Assembly (NCBI GenBank): GCA_964519955.1
Contig: CAZFLM010000015.1
Span: 49,759 to 113,758 of the forward strand
Length of the DNA stretch: 64,000 bases
Direction of reading: 5' to 3'
From: CAZFLM01 sp964519955
GTDB lineage: Bacteria > Armatimonadota > Chthonomonadetes > Chthonomonadales > CAJBBX01
The stretch's first letter is position 1; every line of letters begins with the position of its first letter. The position numbers and the translations under genes are program-made. Below are positions 17,842 through 26,071 of this stretch, piece by piece. Under the pieces are notes generated by a model. That model had not been told where the DNA came from. It searched no databases and worked only from the letters and a program-made list of their open reading frames with translations.

Positions 17842-18315
17842 TCAGTCCCACCAGAGGTAGACGAGACGGCCGGCCTTCATCTCCTTCGCCAGCTCCTTCA
17901 CCGTGTTCGTGCCCTGCTCCACCACGTCCGGGCAGAACTTGTAGACCTCTTTGGCGAAGGCCTCCATGTTGGCGGGCGGGCGCTTCAGGTCGGCCTGCAT
18001 CCAGTCGAACCCCGCGGCCACGATGTCGAGGCCGTAGCGCTTGTCCCAGGCCTGGACGCGGGCCTGCACCTTCTCGGGGCCGATATCGTAGTTGATCCCG
18101 TTGGTGCCCACGGTGCGGAGGATGGCGAACTGGTCGGTTCCGCGCATGAGGGCGATCTGGTCTGGCCCCCGCCCGAAGCCCTGCTCGAAGCAGAACACGA
18201 GGTAGCCAGGCCCGACCTGCTTGCGGAGGTCGAGCACGGCCTGGCGCCAGTCCTTGCTCCGCACGTCGGCAACCACGACGGGCGCCAGCTTCTCGTCGCC
18301 ATTGGCGTCCATCAC
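17842..18315 (-). CDS. DUF4253 protein, possibly 5'-truncated by a frameshift
   Basis: 157 residues with the characteristic DUF4253 ending: YGLDIVAAGFDWMQADL, KRPPANMEAFAKEVYKFCPD and the terminal LVYLWWD. Function of this family is unknown. The start is uncertain: GTG 18315 or ATG 18312, neither with a ribosome binding site. A neighbouring frame just upstream (about 18319-18375) encodes a hydrophobic, signal-peptide-like stretch (LAALAIVATMALAPAP) that would join smoothly if one frameshift occurred near 18315-18325. This may be an export signal lost by mutation or a sequencing error. Confidence 0.7.
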   Translation of the reverse strand: MMDANGDEKLAPVVVADVRSKDWRQAVLDLRKQVGPGYLVFCFEQGFGRGPDQIALMRGTDQFAILRTVGTNGINYDIGPEKVQARVQAWDKRYGLDIVAAGFDWMQADLKRPPANMEAFAKEVYKFCPDVVEQGTNTVKELAKEMKAGRLVYLWWD

Positions 18316-18508
18316 GCGGAGCCGGCGCCAGGGCCATCGTCGCGACGATGGCCAGGGCGGCGAGGTCCCGCTGGAAGCGGAGGCGAATGTGCGGCGCCGT
18401 GCGTGGCAAGCGCGTGTCCTCCAGGACGACCGATCGTCTCTCGCGAGGGCTGCTGCTGCGTATGGCTGGGATGAGGAACACCGGCGACCTGGCGCCGCCG
18501 GCGCGTTT

Positions 18509-20254
18509 CTACGCGGTCAGGACGCGGTTCTTGCCGGTGCGCTTCGCCTGGTACATCGCCTCGTCGGCGCGCTGCACCAGGTCGCCGGCGTTGGTGGCAT
18601 CCTCGGGGAACGAGGCGACGCCGACGCTGACCGTGACGACGATGGACTCGTCGCGCCCCGTCGGGAAGCCGGCTTCCTCGATGACGGCGCGCATGCGCTC
18701 GGCGAGATGGTAGGCCTCGGTGGTCGAGGTTTCGGGCAGGACGATGAGGAACTCCTCGCCGCCGTAGCGTCCGACGTGGTCGACGCTGCGGACGTTGGTG
18801 CGGAGGAGCGTCGCCATCAAGCGCAGCAGGACATCGCCCTGCGGATGGCCGTAGGTATCGTTGAACCCTTTGAACCCGTCGACGTCGAGCATCATCACGG
18901 AGAGCGGGCGGCCGTAGCGGACGGCGCGGCTCATTTCCGCCCGCAGCACATCCTGGGTTCGGCGGTGGTTCAGCAGCCCGGTGAGCCCGTCGGTCACCGC
19001 CAGGTTCTCGTAGCGCCGCATCAGTTGACGTACGATGGCGCTCTGGTATGCGACCGTGACCTGCGGGACGAGGGCCGCGAGGCGGGACACGTCGGTCTGC
19101 GTGAAGGGCCGAGACGCGCCGCGAATGAACTGGGCCATGCCGAGCAGGTGCCCTTGGAGGTAGAGCGGGTACAGTATCCAGGACTCCGCCTCGGCATTCG
19201 GCGGGGTGCGCGGGTCGCGCCGGATGTCGGCCACGAGCAGGGGCTTCTTCCGCTGCGCGGCGACGCCGATGATCGTCTCCGGCCCGGCAACGCTGGCGTC
19301 TGGCAGGGGAGCGTTGTCGGGCACGCCCGCGGTTGCGCGCAGGGCTCCGGTCTCCGCCGAGTTGAGCCAGACCACGGCCCTCTGGAAGGCCACGATATCG
19401 CGGCTGAGTTCAAGGAACCGCCGCAGCGGCAGCTCCGACTGGACGCCGGACATGCAGCAGTCGCCGAGCTTGTGGACGGCCTCGATCTGGCGGCTCAGCA
19501 TGCGGTTCTCGACCGTCATGCGCACCGCGTGGGCGCAGACGAGCAGGATGGCGAAGAGGAACGGCGCGGCCGAGAACCCGTAGCCCCCGCGGTAGGCCAG
19601 GGCGATGAGGACCGCGAATGGGAGGCTCACCGCGAAGGCCAGCACCTGAACGAGCGCGTGCGGCTCCCAGTAGCGCCTCTGGGCATAGCGTGTGCCGACG
19701 TTCCCGAGCGCCACGAGCGCGACGTTCACGACCGTGAAGGCGATGGTGGCGAGGAACAGGGCGAACAGGCTCGCTGCGGAGGAGCCCATCGGCGGCCGCT
19801 CGCGAACGCCGAGCGCCGCGAGGGTCGCATCGCCCGCCAGCGCCGCGAGCGCATACTGCGCGCCCATGAACCAGGCGTAGGGGCGGCCGCCACGCTGCAG
19901 GAACCGGGCGTGGAGGACGCAGGCCAGAATGGCGCACCATCCGGCGGCGCAGGCGCCCGCGAGCAGCATCGTCGCCAGGACCGCCGCCGCGGTGAAGGTG
20001 ATCGCCTTGTCCTTCGAGTGGGCGACCGGGACCGATCGGGCGAGGAAGACGAGACCGAGGAAGGCCAGCGTCGCGAGAGGCACGGTGCGAATGACCTCAG
20101 GCGCGCCCACCAGCAGGAATGCACACGCAGCAACGATAATCAGAGCGCGGAGCGCACGGGTGCTGGTCGGGACGTGAGGATGTCGGTTATCGGCGCGACG
20201 GTTCAATAGGGTGATCTCGCGGGAGGGCGTCGCTCGGGAACAAATGCACCGCAC
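18509..20254 (-). CDS. membrane-bound GAF-GGDEF diguanylate cyclase
   Basis: Predicted to make c-di-GMP. The N-terminal 240 residues hold several membrane segments (ALIIVAACAFLLVGA, FTAAAVLATMLLAGACAAG, LIALAYRGGYGFSAAPFLFAILL), followed by a GAF-like sensor domain (about 260-400) and a GGDEF domain (about 415-575). The active-site loop is RYGGEEFLIVLPE, an active variant, and RSVD five residues before it is a canonical product-inhibition I-site. The GTG start at 20254 lies downstream of a strong promoter at 20293-20321; the exact start is uncertain because no clear ribosome binding site is visible. Confidence 0.88.
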   Translation of the reverse strand: MRCICSRATPSREITLLNRRADNRHPHVPTSTRALRALIIVAACAFLLVGAPEVIRTVPLATLAFLGLVFLARSVPVAHSKDKAITFTAAAVLATMLLAGACAAGWCAILACVLHARFLQRGGRPYAWFMGAQYALAALAGDATLAALGVRERPPMGSSAASLFALFLATIAFTVVNVALVALGNVGTRYAQRRYWEPHALVQVLAFAVSLPFAVLIALAYRGGYGFSAAPFLFAILLVCAHAVRMTVENRMLSRQIEAVHKLGDCCMSGVQSELPLRRFLELSRDIVAFQRAVVWLNSAETGALRATAGVPDNAPLPDASVAGPETIIGVAAQRKKPLLVADIRRDPRTPPNAEAESWILYPLYLQGHLLGMAQFIRGASRPFTQTDVSRLAALVPQVTVAYQSAIVRQLMRRYENLAVTDGLTGLLNHRRTQDVLRAEMSRAVRYGRPLSVMMLDVDGFKGFNDTYGHPQGDVLLRLMATLLRTNVRSVDHVGRYGGEEFLIVLPETSTTEAYHLAERMRAVIEEAGFPTGRDESIVVTVSVGVASFPEDATNAGDLVQRADEAMYQAKRTGKNRVLTA

Positions 20255-20292
20255 CGCGCGGTAACCTGACTTGCGGCTTCCGCGCTGGACCC

Positions 20293-20321
20293 ATTATAGC
20301 AGACACCGTCCGGCCCGACAA
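20293..20321 (-). promoter_or_regulatory. sigma70-type promoter for the GGDEF gene
   Basis: On the minus strand: TTGTCG (20321-20316), 17-base spacer, TATAAT (20298-20293), with TGC directly before the -10 (extended -10). Transcription would start about 30 bases before the GTG at 20254. Confidence 0.7.
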
Positions 20322-20388
20322 AGGGCCTGCATCGTTCACTGTGGACGCTCCGGCAGCGGCCCGCGTCCCACATAGGAGCCATCACTCA

Positions 20389-22200
20389 GTGTTTCTACGA
20401 ACCGCGTCCGCCGGGACGCCCAGCTCGCGTCATCGCAGGAGGCTCGCCCCTGCCGTTCTCGTCGGCCTCATCGCCGCCGTCTGTGTCGCCGGATGCGGCG
20501 GCGGTGGCGGCTCTAGCTCCTACGGATCGGTATTCGGGCGCTCGTTCACGCTCACCGAGACCGGGCTCGACTTCTCCATGTCCATCGATGCGTCCGGGCG
20601 CTTCACGCTCTACATGGTGAGCAGCACTGCCGCGGCCGACGGCGTGGGCGCGCAGGGCAGTGTTACCACCGGCGGTTCGTTCTCGGCGCAGGCCCTCTCC
20701 GGGGCGCTCCAGTTCACTGGCACGGTGTCTGCCGCGAACAAGACTGTCACCGTGACCGTGCGCAGCGGCAGCAGCACGCTCCTCGACTTCACCGCGAACG
20801 AGGTGGCCGCGGGCGCATCGCTGTCGACCACGCTGGCCGGGACCTACACCGGCACCGCGACCTCCGACACCGCTTACCTGACCGTGGACCCGACCGGCCA
20901 TGCCACCCTGTACGGGGTCGTGAACTCCACGACGGGCGGCGGCGCGCTGGCGGTCGACACGAACGGGGCCATCACGTCCACGGGAAGCGCCGTCGTCGGC
21001 ACGCTGACCGGCGGGAGCAGCGGCTCGCTCGCGTTGACCACCTTCGCCGGTCAGCCGGTCAGTACGACCATCGCACTGACCAAGACGACCCGCGCCAAGT
21101 GGACGTTCCTCGTCTTCCTGAACGCGGCCAACGATCTGCAGCCGTACGCGGGACTCAACGTGAACCAGATGGAGAAGATCGGCTCGACCGCCGACGTGAA
21201 CATCGTGGTGCAGTGGAAGCAGGCATCCTGCTCGAGCTGCGGCAGCCCGACCTGGACCGGCACGCGCCGCTACTACATCACGAAGGACAGCGACACGTCC
21301 ACCGTGACGTCGACGATCGTCCAGAACATGGGCACCAACGTCGACATGGGCTCGTGGTCCGTGATGCGCGACTTCATCCAGTGGGGGCAGACCCAGTATC
21401 CGGCCGACCACTACGCTCTGGTCATCTGGAACCACGGCGCCGGATGGCGGCCCACGCGCGCCGAGACCGGTCGACTCGCCGTGTTCCCGCGCTCCGTCAG
21501 CATCGACTCGGAGCGTGACACCGAGATCCAGACGTGGCAGCTTCCGCAGGCGCTCAATGTGACCCCGCAGATGGACACCGTGATCTTCGACGCCTCGCTC
21601 ATGCAGATGCTCGAGGTCGCGTACGAGATGAAGGATTCGACGAGCATCATCACCGGTTCCGAGGAGAGCCCCCCCGGCGCCGGCTACGTCTACGACGGCT
21701 TCCTGGCCGACCTGGTCGCCAACCCGTCGATGTCGGCAGCCGAGCTGGGTTCCGCCATCGTCACGCGGACCTTCGAGTCGTATGGCTCCACCGGCGACAA
21801 CACGCAGTCGGTCATCGACACCTCGAAGCTGGCGGATGTCGCGTCGAAGCTCGATGCCTTCGGCACGGTGCTCCAGTTGAACGCCGGCTCGCTGACGACC
21901 GCGATCCGCAATGCCCGCAGCAACGCGGACAGCTACGCCTATCCGGACAACAAGGACCTCTGGCATTACGCGCAGCTCGTCAAGGCCGCCACGTCCATCA
22001 GCGCGGTCCAGACGGCAGCGACGAACCTGCAGACGGCCATCGCCACGGCGGTGCTGTACGAGCAGCACGGTTCGTCGCACAGCAACTCGCACGGCATCGC
22101 GATCTACGTGCCATCGCCGGCGAGTTACCTGTCGTCGTACTCGAACCTGGCGCTCGCCCGCACGACGAGCTGGGAGACGTGGCTGCAGAACCAACCGTAG
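20389..22200 (+). CDS. clostripain-like (C11) lipoprotein with Cys-to-Ser substitution
   Basis: About 603 residues. The GTG at 20389 has TAGGAG upstream; a GTG at 20341 is an alternative. The N-terminus is a lipoprotein signal (VLVGLIAAVCVAGC, lipobox VAGC) followed by a Gly/Ser linker and a beta-rich region of about 190 residues. The C-terminal half matches peptidase family C11: FLVFLNAANDLQPYA, catalytic His in VIWNHGAGW, and the nucleophile segment, normally FDACLM, reads IFDASLMQMLEVAYEM, so the nucleophilic Cys is Ser. SEESPPGAGYVYD and the DLVANP..S region are otherwise well conserved. It is either inactive, a binding protein, or a Ser-variant protease. Confidence 0.85.
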   Translation: MFLRTASAGTPSSRHRRRLAPAVLVGLIAAVCVAGCGGGGGSSSYGSVFGRSFTLTETGLDFSMSIDASGRFTLYMVSSTAAADGVGAQGSVTTGGSFSAQALSGALQFTGTVSAANKTVTVTVRSGSSTLLDFTANEVAAGASLSTTLAGTYTGTATSDTAYLTVDPTGHATLYGVVNSTTGGGALAVDTNGAITSTGSAVVGTLTGGSSGSLALTTFAGQPVSTTIALTKTTRAKWTFLVFLNAANDLQPYAGLNVNQMEKIGSTADVNIVVQWKQASCSSCGSPTWTGTRRYYITKDSDTSTVTSTIVQNMGTNVDMGSWSVMRDFIQWGQTQYPADHYALVIWNHGAGWRPTRAETGRLAVFPRSVSIDSERDTEIQTWQLPQALNVTPQMDTVIFDASLMQMLEVAYEMKDSTSIITGSEESPPGAGYVYDGFLADLVANPSMSAAELGSAIVTRTFESYGSTGDNTQSVIDTSKLADVASKLDAFGTVLQLNAGSLTTAIRNARSNADSYAYPDNKDLWHYAQLVKAATSISAVQTAATNLQTAIATAVLYEQHGSSHSNSHGIAIYVPSPASYLSSYSNLALARTTSWETWLQNQP

Positions 22201-22220
22201 CCTGAGCCCAGCCCCGCCCA

Positions 22221-22268
22221 GAAGCCGAAGGCCTCTCCACCGTGGATCGTGGAGAGGCCTTCGGCTTC
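22221..22268. terminator. perfect 20-bp inverted repeat, bidirectional terminator
   Basis: GAAGCCGAAGGCCTCTCCAC at 22221-22240 and its exact reverse complement at 22249-22268, loop CGTGGATC. It lies between the convergent clostripain-like and aldo/keto reductase genes. Confidence 0.85.
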
Positions 22269-22318
22269 CCGCTGGGATTGGCGCGTCCGCCGCCCCGATG
22301 CTGGCAATGCACGAGCGC

Positions 22319-22347
22319 CGTGGTGGGATGGGCCTCCGCGCCCGTCC
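22319..22347. repeat. dispersed hairpin repeat, copy B
   Basis: CGTGGTGGGATGGGCCTCCG followed by CGCCCGTCC; same core as copy A. The preceding ATGCACGAG is shared with copy C, so the full unit may be about 40 bases. Confidence 0.75.
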
Positions 22348-22369
22348 AGTACACGCCATGGGCTGCCCG

Positions 22370-23254
22370 CTACTGGGTCGGGAACAGCGGCTCCAGATCG
22401 CGCCCTGCCCCCGTCAGGCGAGCCAACTCGTCCTCCGTCAGCGGCGTCGTGAGGTCCGGGGTATCGAGGGCCATCTCGAACTGGCGCACCTCGCCGGGCG
22501 GCACGGCTGCGGTCACCGGCAGCGACAGGGTGAAGCGCAAGGCCAGCGCCGCCAGGACGGTGTCGGTGATGGGCTCGTACCACGTCTTTGACGGCCCGTT
22601 TGCGTAGTCCGCCGGCCATGGGCGGTACGCCATCGCCTTGAGGGCCAGGATGCCCATCCCGCGTGACCGGGCCGCCTCCACGACCTCGGGCCCGAAGCCC
22701 GACTTCCGCCAGCTTACCCAGTTGAGCGGGAAGAGCACGGTGTCGAACGAGTAGGCTTCCATGGCGGCCAGCGCTGCTTCCACGCTGTGCGCGGAGAAAC
22801 CGAGGAAGCGGGTCTCGCCCTTCTGCTGCGCCTCGATGAGCGTGGAGAGCGCGCCACCGGGACGGACGGCCTGGTGCACCTCTTCGACAGACGAGAGGCC
22901 GTGGAGTTGGTACAGGTCGACGTGGTCGGTTCGCAGGCGCCTGAGCGAGCGGTCCAGCTCCTCGCGCGCGCCGGCATGGTCGCGGCGGGCGGTCTTGCAG
23001 GCCAGGAAGACGCGGTCCCGGACGCCGTCCAGCGCGGCTCCCACCTTCTCTTCGGCCTCCCCGTTCCCGTAGCTCGGAGCCACGTCGACGTAGTTCAGCC
23101 CCCGGTCGATCGCCCGGCGCGCGATGGCGTTGGCCTCGGACTGCTCGTGCCCCATCAGCACGATCCCGCCCAGGCCGATGACAGAGAGCTGCTCACCGGT
23201 CTTGCCGAGCGTACGGCGGGGTAGGGCGCCTCCGCCTGCGATGGGTGTAGTCAT
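22370..23254 (-). CDS. aldo/keto reductase
   Basis: NAD(P)H-dependent aldo/keto reductase, 294 residues from ATG 23254 (AGGAGA eight bases upstream; an upstream in-frame ATG lacks this). The N-terminal RRTLGKTGEQLSVIGLGG is typical. The catalytic tetrad is visible as Asp and Tyr in VDVAPSYGNGEAEEKVG, Lys in LACKTARR and His in LYQLHGL. The C-terminal third is less usual for the family but keeps the TAAVPPGEVRQFE cofactor segment. Substrate cannot be inferred. Confidence 0.88.
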   Translation of the reverse strand: MTTPIAGGGALPRRTLGKTGEQLSVIGLGGIVLMGHEQSEANAIARRAIDRGLNYVDVAPSYGNGEAEEKVGAALDGVRDRVFLACKTARRDHAGAREELDRSLRRLRTDHVDLYQLHGLSSVEEVHQAVRPGGALSTLIEAQQKGETRFLGFSAHSVEAALAAMEAYSFDTVLFPLNWVSWRKSGFGPEVVEAARSRGMGILALKAMAYRPWPADYANGPSKTWYEPITDTVLAALALRFTLSLPVTAAVPPGEVRQFEMALDTPDLTTPLTEDELARLTGAGRDLEPLFPTQ

Positions 23255-23366
23255 TGCTGGTCTCTCCTGTGTCGATTCCATGGGTCCGGGGCAGCCGGCG
23301 AATGAATTCGCGCCTGAGAACGGCACGAAGTCCGCCTTCGCGGACTAGCCTGGATCATGCACGAGT

Positions 23367-23394
23367 GCAGTGGGATGGGCCTCCGTGCTCGTCC
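23367..23394. repeat. dispersed hairpin repeat, copy C
   Basis: GCAGTGGGATGGGCCTCCGT followed by GCTCGTCC, preceded by ATGCACGAGT as in copy B. It lies in the 233-base gap between the aldo/keto reductase and the CoA-disulfide reductase; nothing else was recognised there. Confidence 0.7.
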
Positions 23395-23487
23395 GGTGCG
23401 ACTCATGAATAGGACAGGCTAGGGCCGCCACGCAAGTCAAGGCGCGGTGCTCCTCCACGCGGCGCCGCTAGGCGGAATGCCCTCAGG

Positions 23488-25173
23488 CTAGTCGCCGGGG
23501 GCCGCCTGCCCGGTGCCGGCGCGCCAGGTTCGGTAGGCGCCCGTCAGGTTGCGCACGCGGAAGCCGTTCTGCATCAACGTACGCGCCGCGAAGTAGGAAC
23601 GCTGCCCGGAGCGGCAGTACACGACGATCTCTCGATCCCGTGGCAGCTCGGCCATCCGCTGGCGCAGCTCCGCGACGGGGATGTGGATGGAGCCCGGGAT
23701 CGCGCCCTGCCGCACCTCGGCATCCTGCCGCACGTCCAGGATCAGCGTCGACGCCGGGTCCAGCCCCTCGATGTCCGACCACTGCGCGACCGGCATCAGG
23801 CCCTCGCGGACGTTGCGCGCGGCCATGCCCGCCAGGTTCACCGGGTCCTTGGCCGAGCCGAACGGCGGCGCGTAGGCCAGCTCCAGCTCCGAGATGTCCT
23901 CGACGGTCATGCCCGCCTTGAGCGCGGTGGCCAGCACGTCGATGCGCTTGTCGACTCCATCGCGTCCCACGACCTGCGCTCCGAGCAGCTTGCCGGTCTC
24001 CGGGGCATACAGCACCTTCAGGGCGATGGGCTCGGCGCCAGGGAAGTAGCCCGCGTGGGAGCCCGGGTGCAGGTGGACGGCCTCGAAGGCGATGCCCGCC
24101 GCCTTGAGCGCCTTCCCGTTCGCCCCCGTGCACCCGGCCGCCAGATCGAACAGCCGCAGCACCGCCGTGCCGTACGTGCCCTCGTACCGCGAGCTGCCGC
24201 CGAGCGCGTTCTCCGCGGCGATGCGCCCTTGCCGGTTGGCGGGGCCCGCCAGCGGGATCAGCGCCCAGTCGCCGGTGACCCTGTTCCGGACCTCGATCGC
24301 GTCGCCGATGGCGAAGATGTCGGGGTCGCTCGTGCGGAGCGAGGCGTCCACGCGGATGCCGCCGAGGCTGCCGACCTCCAGCCCGGCCTCGCGTGCCAGC
24401 CCGACCTCCGGCCGCACGCCGATCGCGAGGACGACGAGGTCGGCGGACAGGCCGACGCCGCTCTTCAGCACAACCACCGACGCGGCCGCGCCATCCGGGC
24501 TCGGCGGGGCTTCGAACGAGGCGACGGCATCGCCCAGGTGCAGGTCGATCCCGTGTGTGCGCATCTCCAGGTGCAGCCACGCCGCCATCTCCGGGTCCAG
24601 CGGCGCCATGGCCTGCGGCAGCGCCTCCACGACGGCCACGGCGATGCCGCGGCGCACGAGCTGCTCCGCCATCTCCAGGCCCACGTAGCCGCCGCCGACC
24701 ACCACCGCCTTGCGCACGGGCCGCGCCTCCAGCCATCCCTGGATGGCCTCCATGTCGGGCACGTCGCGGAGCACGAAGTGGCCAGGCCGGTCGATGCCGG
24801 GGATCGGGGGGCGGAGCGGCTTGGCGCCGGGCGCCAGGATCAGCGCGTCGTAAGGTTGGCTGTGGACGGCGCCGGTCTCTAGGTCCTTCAGTTCCACCGT
24901 CTTGGCCGCGCGGTCGATGCGGACGGCCTCGGTGCGACAGCGGACGTCGAGGTTGAACCGGGCGCGCAGGCTGGCAGGCGTCTGAAGCAGGAGGTCGCTC
25001 TTGTCCGCGATCTCGCCGCCGATGTGGTACGGCAGCCCGCAGTTCGCGAACGACACGTGCGGTCCGCGCTCGACGACGACAATCTCGGCTGCTTCGGACA
25101 GGCGTCGCGCTCGGGCGGCGGCGCTCGCTCCCCCCGCGACCCCTCCGACGATGACGATGCGTGGTGCGCTCAA
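23488..25173 (-). CDS. CoA-disulfide reductase-like flavoprotein fused to rhodanese
   Basis: A FAD-dependent pyridine nucleotide-disulfide oxidoreductase (about residues 1-450) fused to a rhodanese domain (about 460-555). Proteins of this build reduce CoA disulfides or polysulfides/persulfides. The TTG at 25173 is the likely start, since APRIVIVGGVAGGASAAARA, the FAD-binding fold, follows at once; AAAGGA is upstream. The single redox Cys is in SFANCGLPYHIGG near residue 44. The second nucleotide-binding site is AVVVGGGYVGLEMAE. The rhodanese Cys is in VVYCRSGQRS, so both sites look intact. The start overlaps the stop of a small membrane protein (TTGA). Confidence 0.88.
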   Translation of the reverse strand: MSAPRIVIVGGVAGGASAAARARRLSEAAEIVVVERGPHVSFANCGLPYHIGGEIADKSDLLLQTPASLRARFNLDVRCRTEAVRIDRAAKTVELKDLETGAVHSQPYDALILAPGAKPLRPPIPGIDRPGHFVLRDVPDMEAIQGWLEARPVRKAVVVGGGYVGLEMAEQLVRRGIAVAVVEALPQAMAPLDPEMAAWLHLEMRTHGIDLHLGDAVASFEAPPSPDGAAASVVVLKSGVGLSADLVVLAIGVRPEVGLAREAGLEVGSLGGIRVDASLRTSDPDIFAIGDAIEVRNRVTGDWALIPLAGPANRQGRIAAENALGGSSRYEGTYGTAVLRLFDLAAGCTGANGKALKAAGIAFEAVHLHPGSHAGYFPGAEPIALKVLYAPETGKLLGAQVVGRDGVDKRIDVLATALKAGMTVEDISELELAYAPPFGSAKDPVNLAGMAARNVREGLMPVAQWSDIEGLDPASTLILDVRQDAEVRQGAIPGSIHIPVAELRQRMAELPRDREIVVYCRSGQRSYFAARTLMQNGFRVRNLTGAYRTWRAGTGQAAPGD

Positions 25174-25370
25174 TGTGGGTGTGGTCCTTTCTCGATGGAT
25201 TGCGCAGGTGAAGGGCGGACCATCGGACTGGCGGAGGAAGCGCGCTCGGGCATGGGGCAGGACGCGACCGGCCGCACCAGCCGAATCAGCGCGCTCGCGC
25301 CGAGGAGGGCGGCGGCCAGCAGGGCAGAGATGACCAGTTCGGTCCGGAGACGGCGTGCGCGCGGTGTCAC
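25170..25370 (-). CDS. small membrane protein upstream of CoADR-rhodanese
   Basis: A 66-residue frame from GTG 25370 with one hydrophobic segment (ELVISALLAAALLGASALI) after a basic N-terminus, and a tail ending EKGPHPH. Its stop overlaps the TTG start of the downstream flavoprotein in a TTGA, which favours a real, translationally coupled gene. Not recognised; it could be a shadow frame, but hydrophobicity and position argue for it. Confidence 0.4.
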   Translation of the reverse strand: MTPRARRLRTELVISALLAAALLGASALIRLVRPVASCPMPERASSASPMVRPSPAQSIEKGPHPH

Positions 25371-25505
25371 TCGGTTCAGTCCCGTGGCGGCATGGCACGT
25401 GGCGTCGAGGCAGGCGCGTCGATGCTTCGACGCCGCGGACGCGAATCCTGCGCCACTTTTACACGTAGCTACGGAGTAGACGCCGGGATGTTCCCGCCGC
25501 CTGCG

Positions 25506-25688
25506 CTACTCGTGCGAGTGATGGTGCGCAGACGCCTCGGCTCCGGAGCCCGTGCGCGCCAGTTCCTGGCGGATCTGGGCCGTGTAGGAGGCGCACCGCC
25601 AGTACTGGTAGCCGACGTCGGCGCCCGCAATCAGGAGGGCGATGAGCGGCATGAGGATCGTGAGGCGCCTGATCGCGGTGGGGCTCAT
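25506..25688 (-). CDS. small His-tailed membrane protein
   Basis: 60 residues from ATG 25688: a basic start, one membrane segment (LTILMPLIALLIAGADVGY) and a C-terminal AEASAHHHSHE. It begins in an ATGA overlap with the stop of the preceding small membrane protein. The His cluster suggests metal binding outside or inside the membrane (inference). Not recognised. Confidence 0.6.
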   Translation of the reverse strand: MSPTAIRRLTILMPLIALLIAGADVGYQYWRCASYTAQIRQELARTGSGAEASAHHHSHE

Positions 25689-25897
25689 TGGTGCACCTCG
25701 TGGTGATGGCCGTCGTCTGCGCCCAGGATGACCGGGTGCAACATGTGGTCGAGCCGGTCGTCCAGGTCGTTCGCGCGCAGGCCGACTCGCCAGGACCAGA
25801 CGACGCCGATGAGGACGATGACGATGGAGAGTAGGGCCGAGAACGCGAACCGGCTCATGGCGCGGCGCTGCTCGTCGGTTGCGGGTGGCTGCATCAT
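25685..25897 (-). CDS. small His-tailed membrane protein
   Basis: 70 residues from ATG 25897 (AGGAG eight bases before). After a polar N-terminus (MMQPPATDEQRRAMSR) comes one membrane segment (FAFSALLSIVIVLIGVVW) and a tail ending GADDGHHHEVHQ. It overlaps the next small gene by four bases. The same build (one helix plus a His-rich end) is repeated in its partner. No family recognised. Confidence 0.6.
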   Translation of the reverse strand: MMQPPATDEQRRAMSRFAFSALLSIVIVLIGVVWSWRVGLRANDLDDRLDHMLHPVILGADDGHHHEVHQ

Positions 25898-26071
25898 GCG
25901 TGACACTCCTGGAAGCGGCCGGCCAGGCTATCGCTCGCGAGCTAGAGCGCGACCACTCCAACCACCATTATGGTCACCGCATTTCGCGCGTGAAGAGGAG
26001 TTTGGCGATACTGCGCGAAGATAGAGGACACGCAACGTGCCCGCCCCGGAATGGCGCGCGAGGAGAAGCGA

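Noticed and set aside
26051..26071. Upstream ATG as the start of the isochorismatase-fold gene
   Set aside because: No ribosome binding site precedes it, whereas GAGGAG lies at the right distance before the ATG at 26072.
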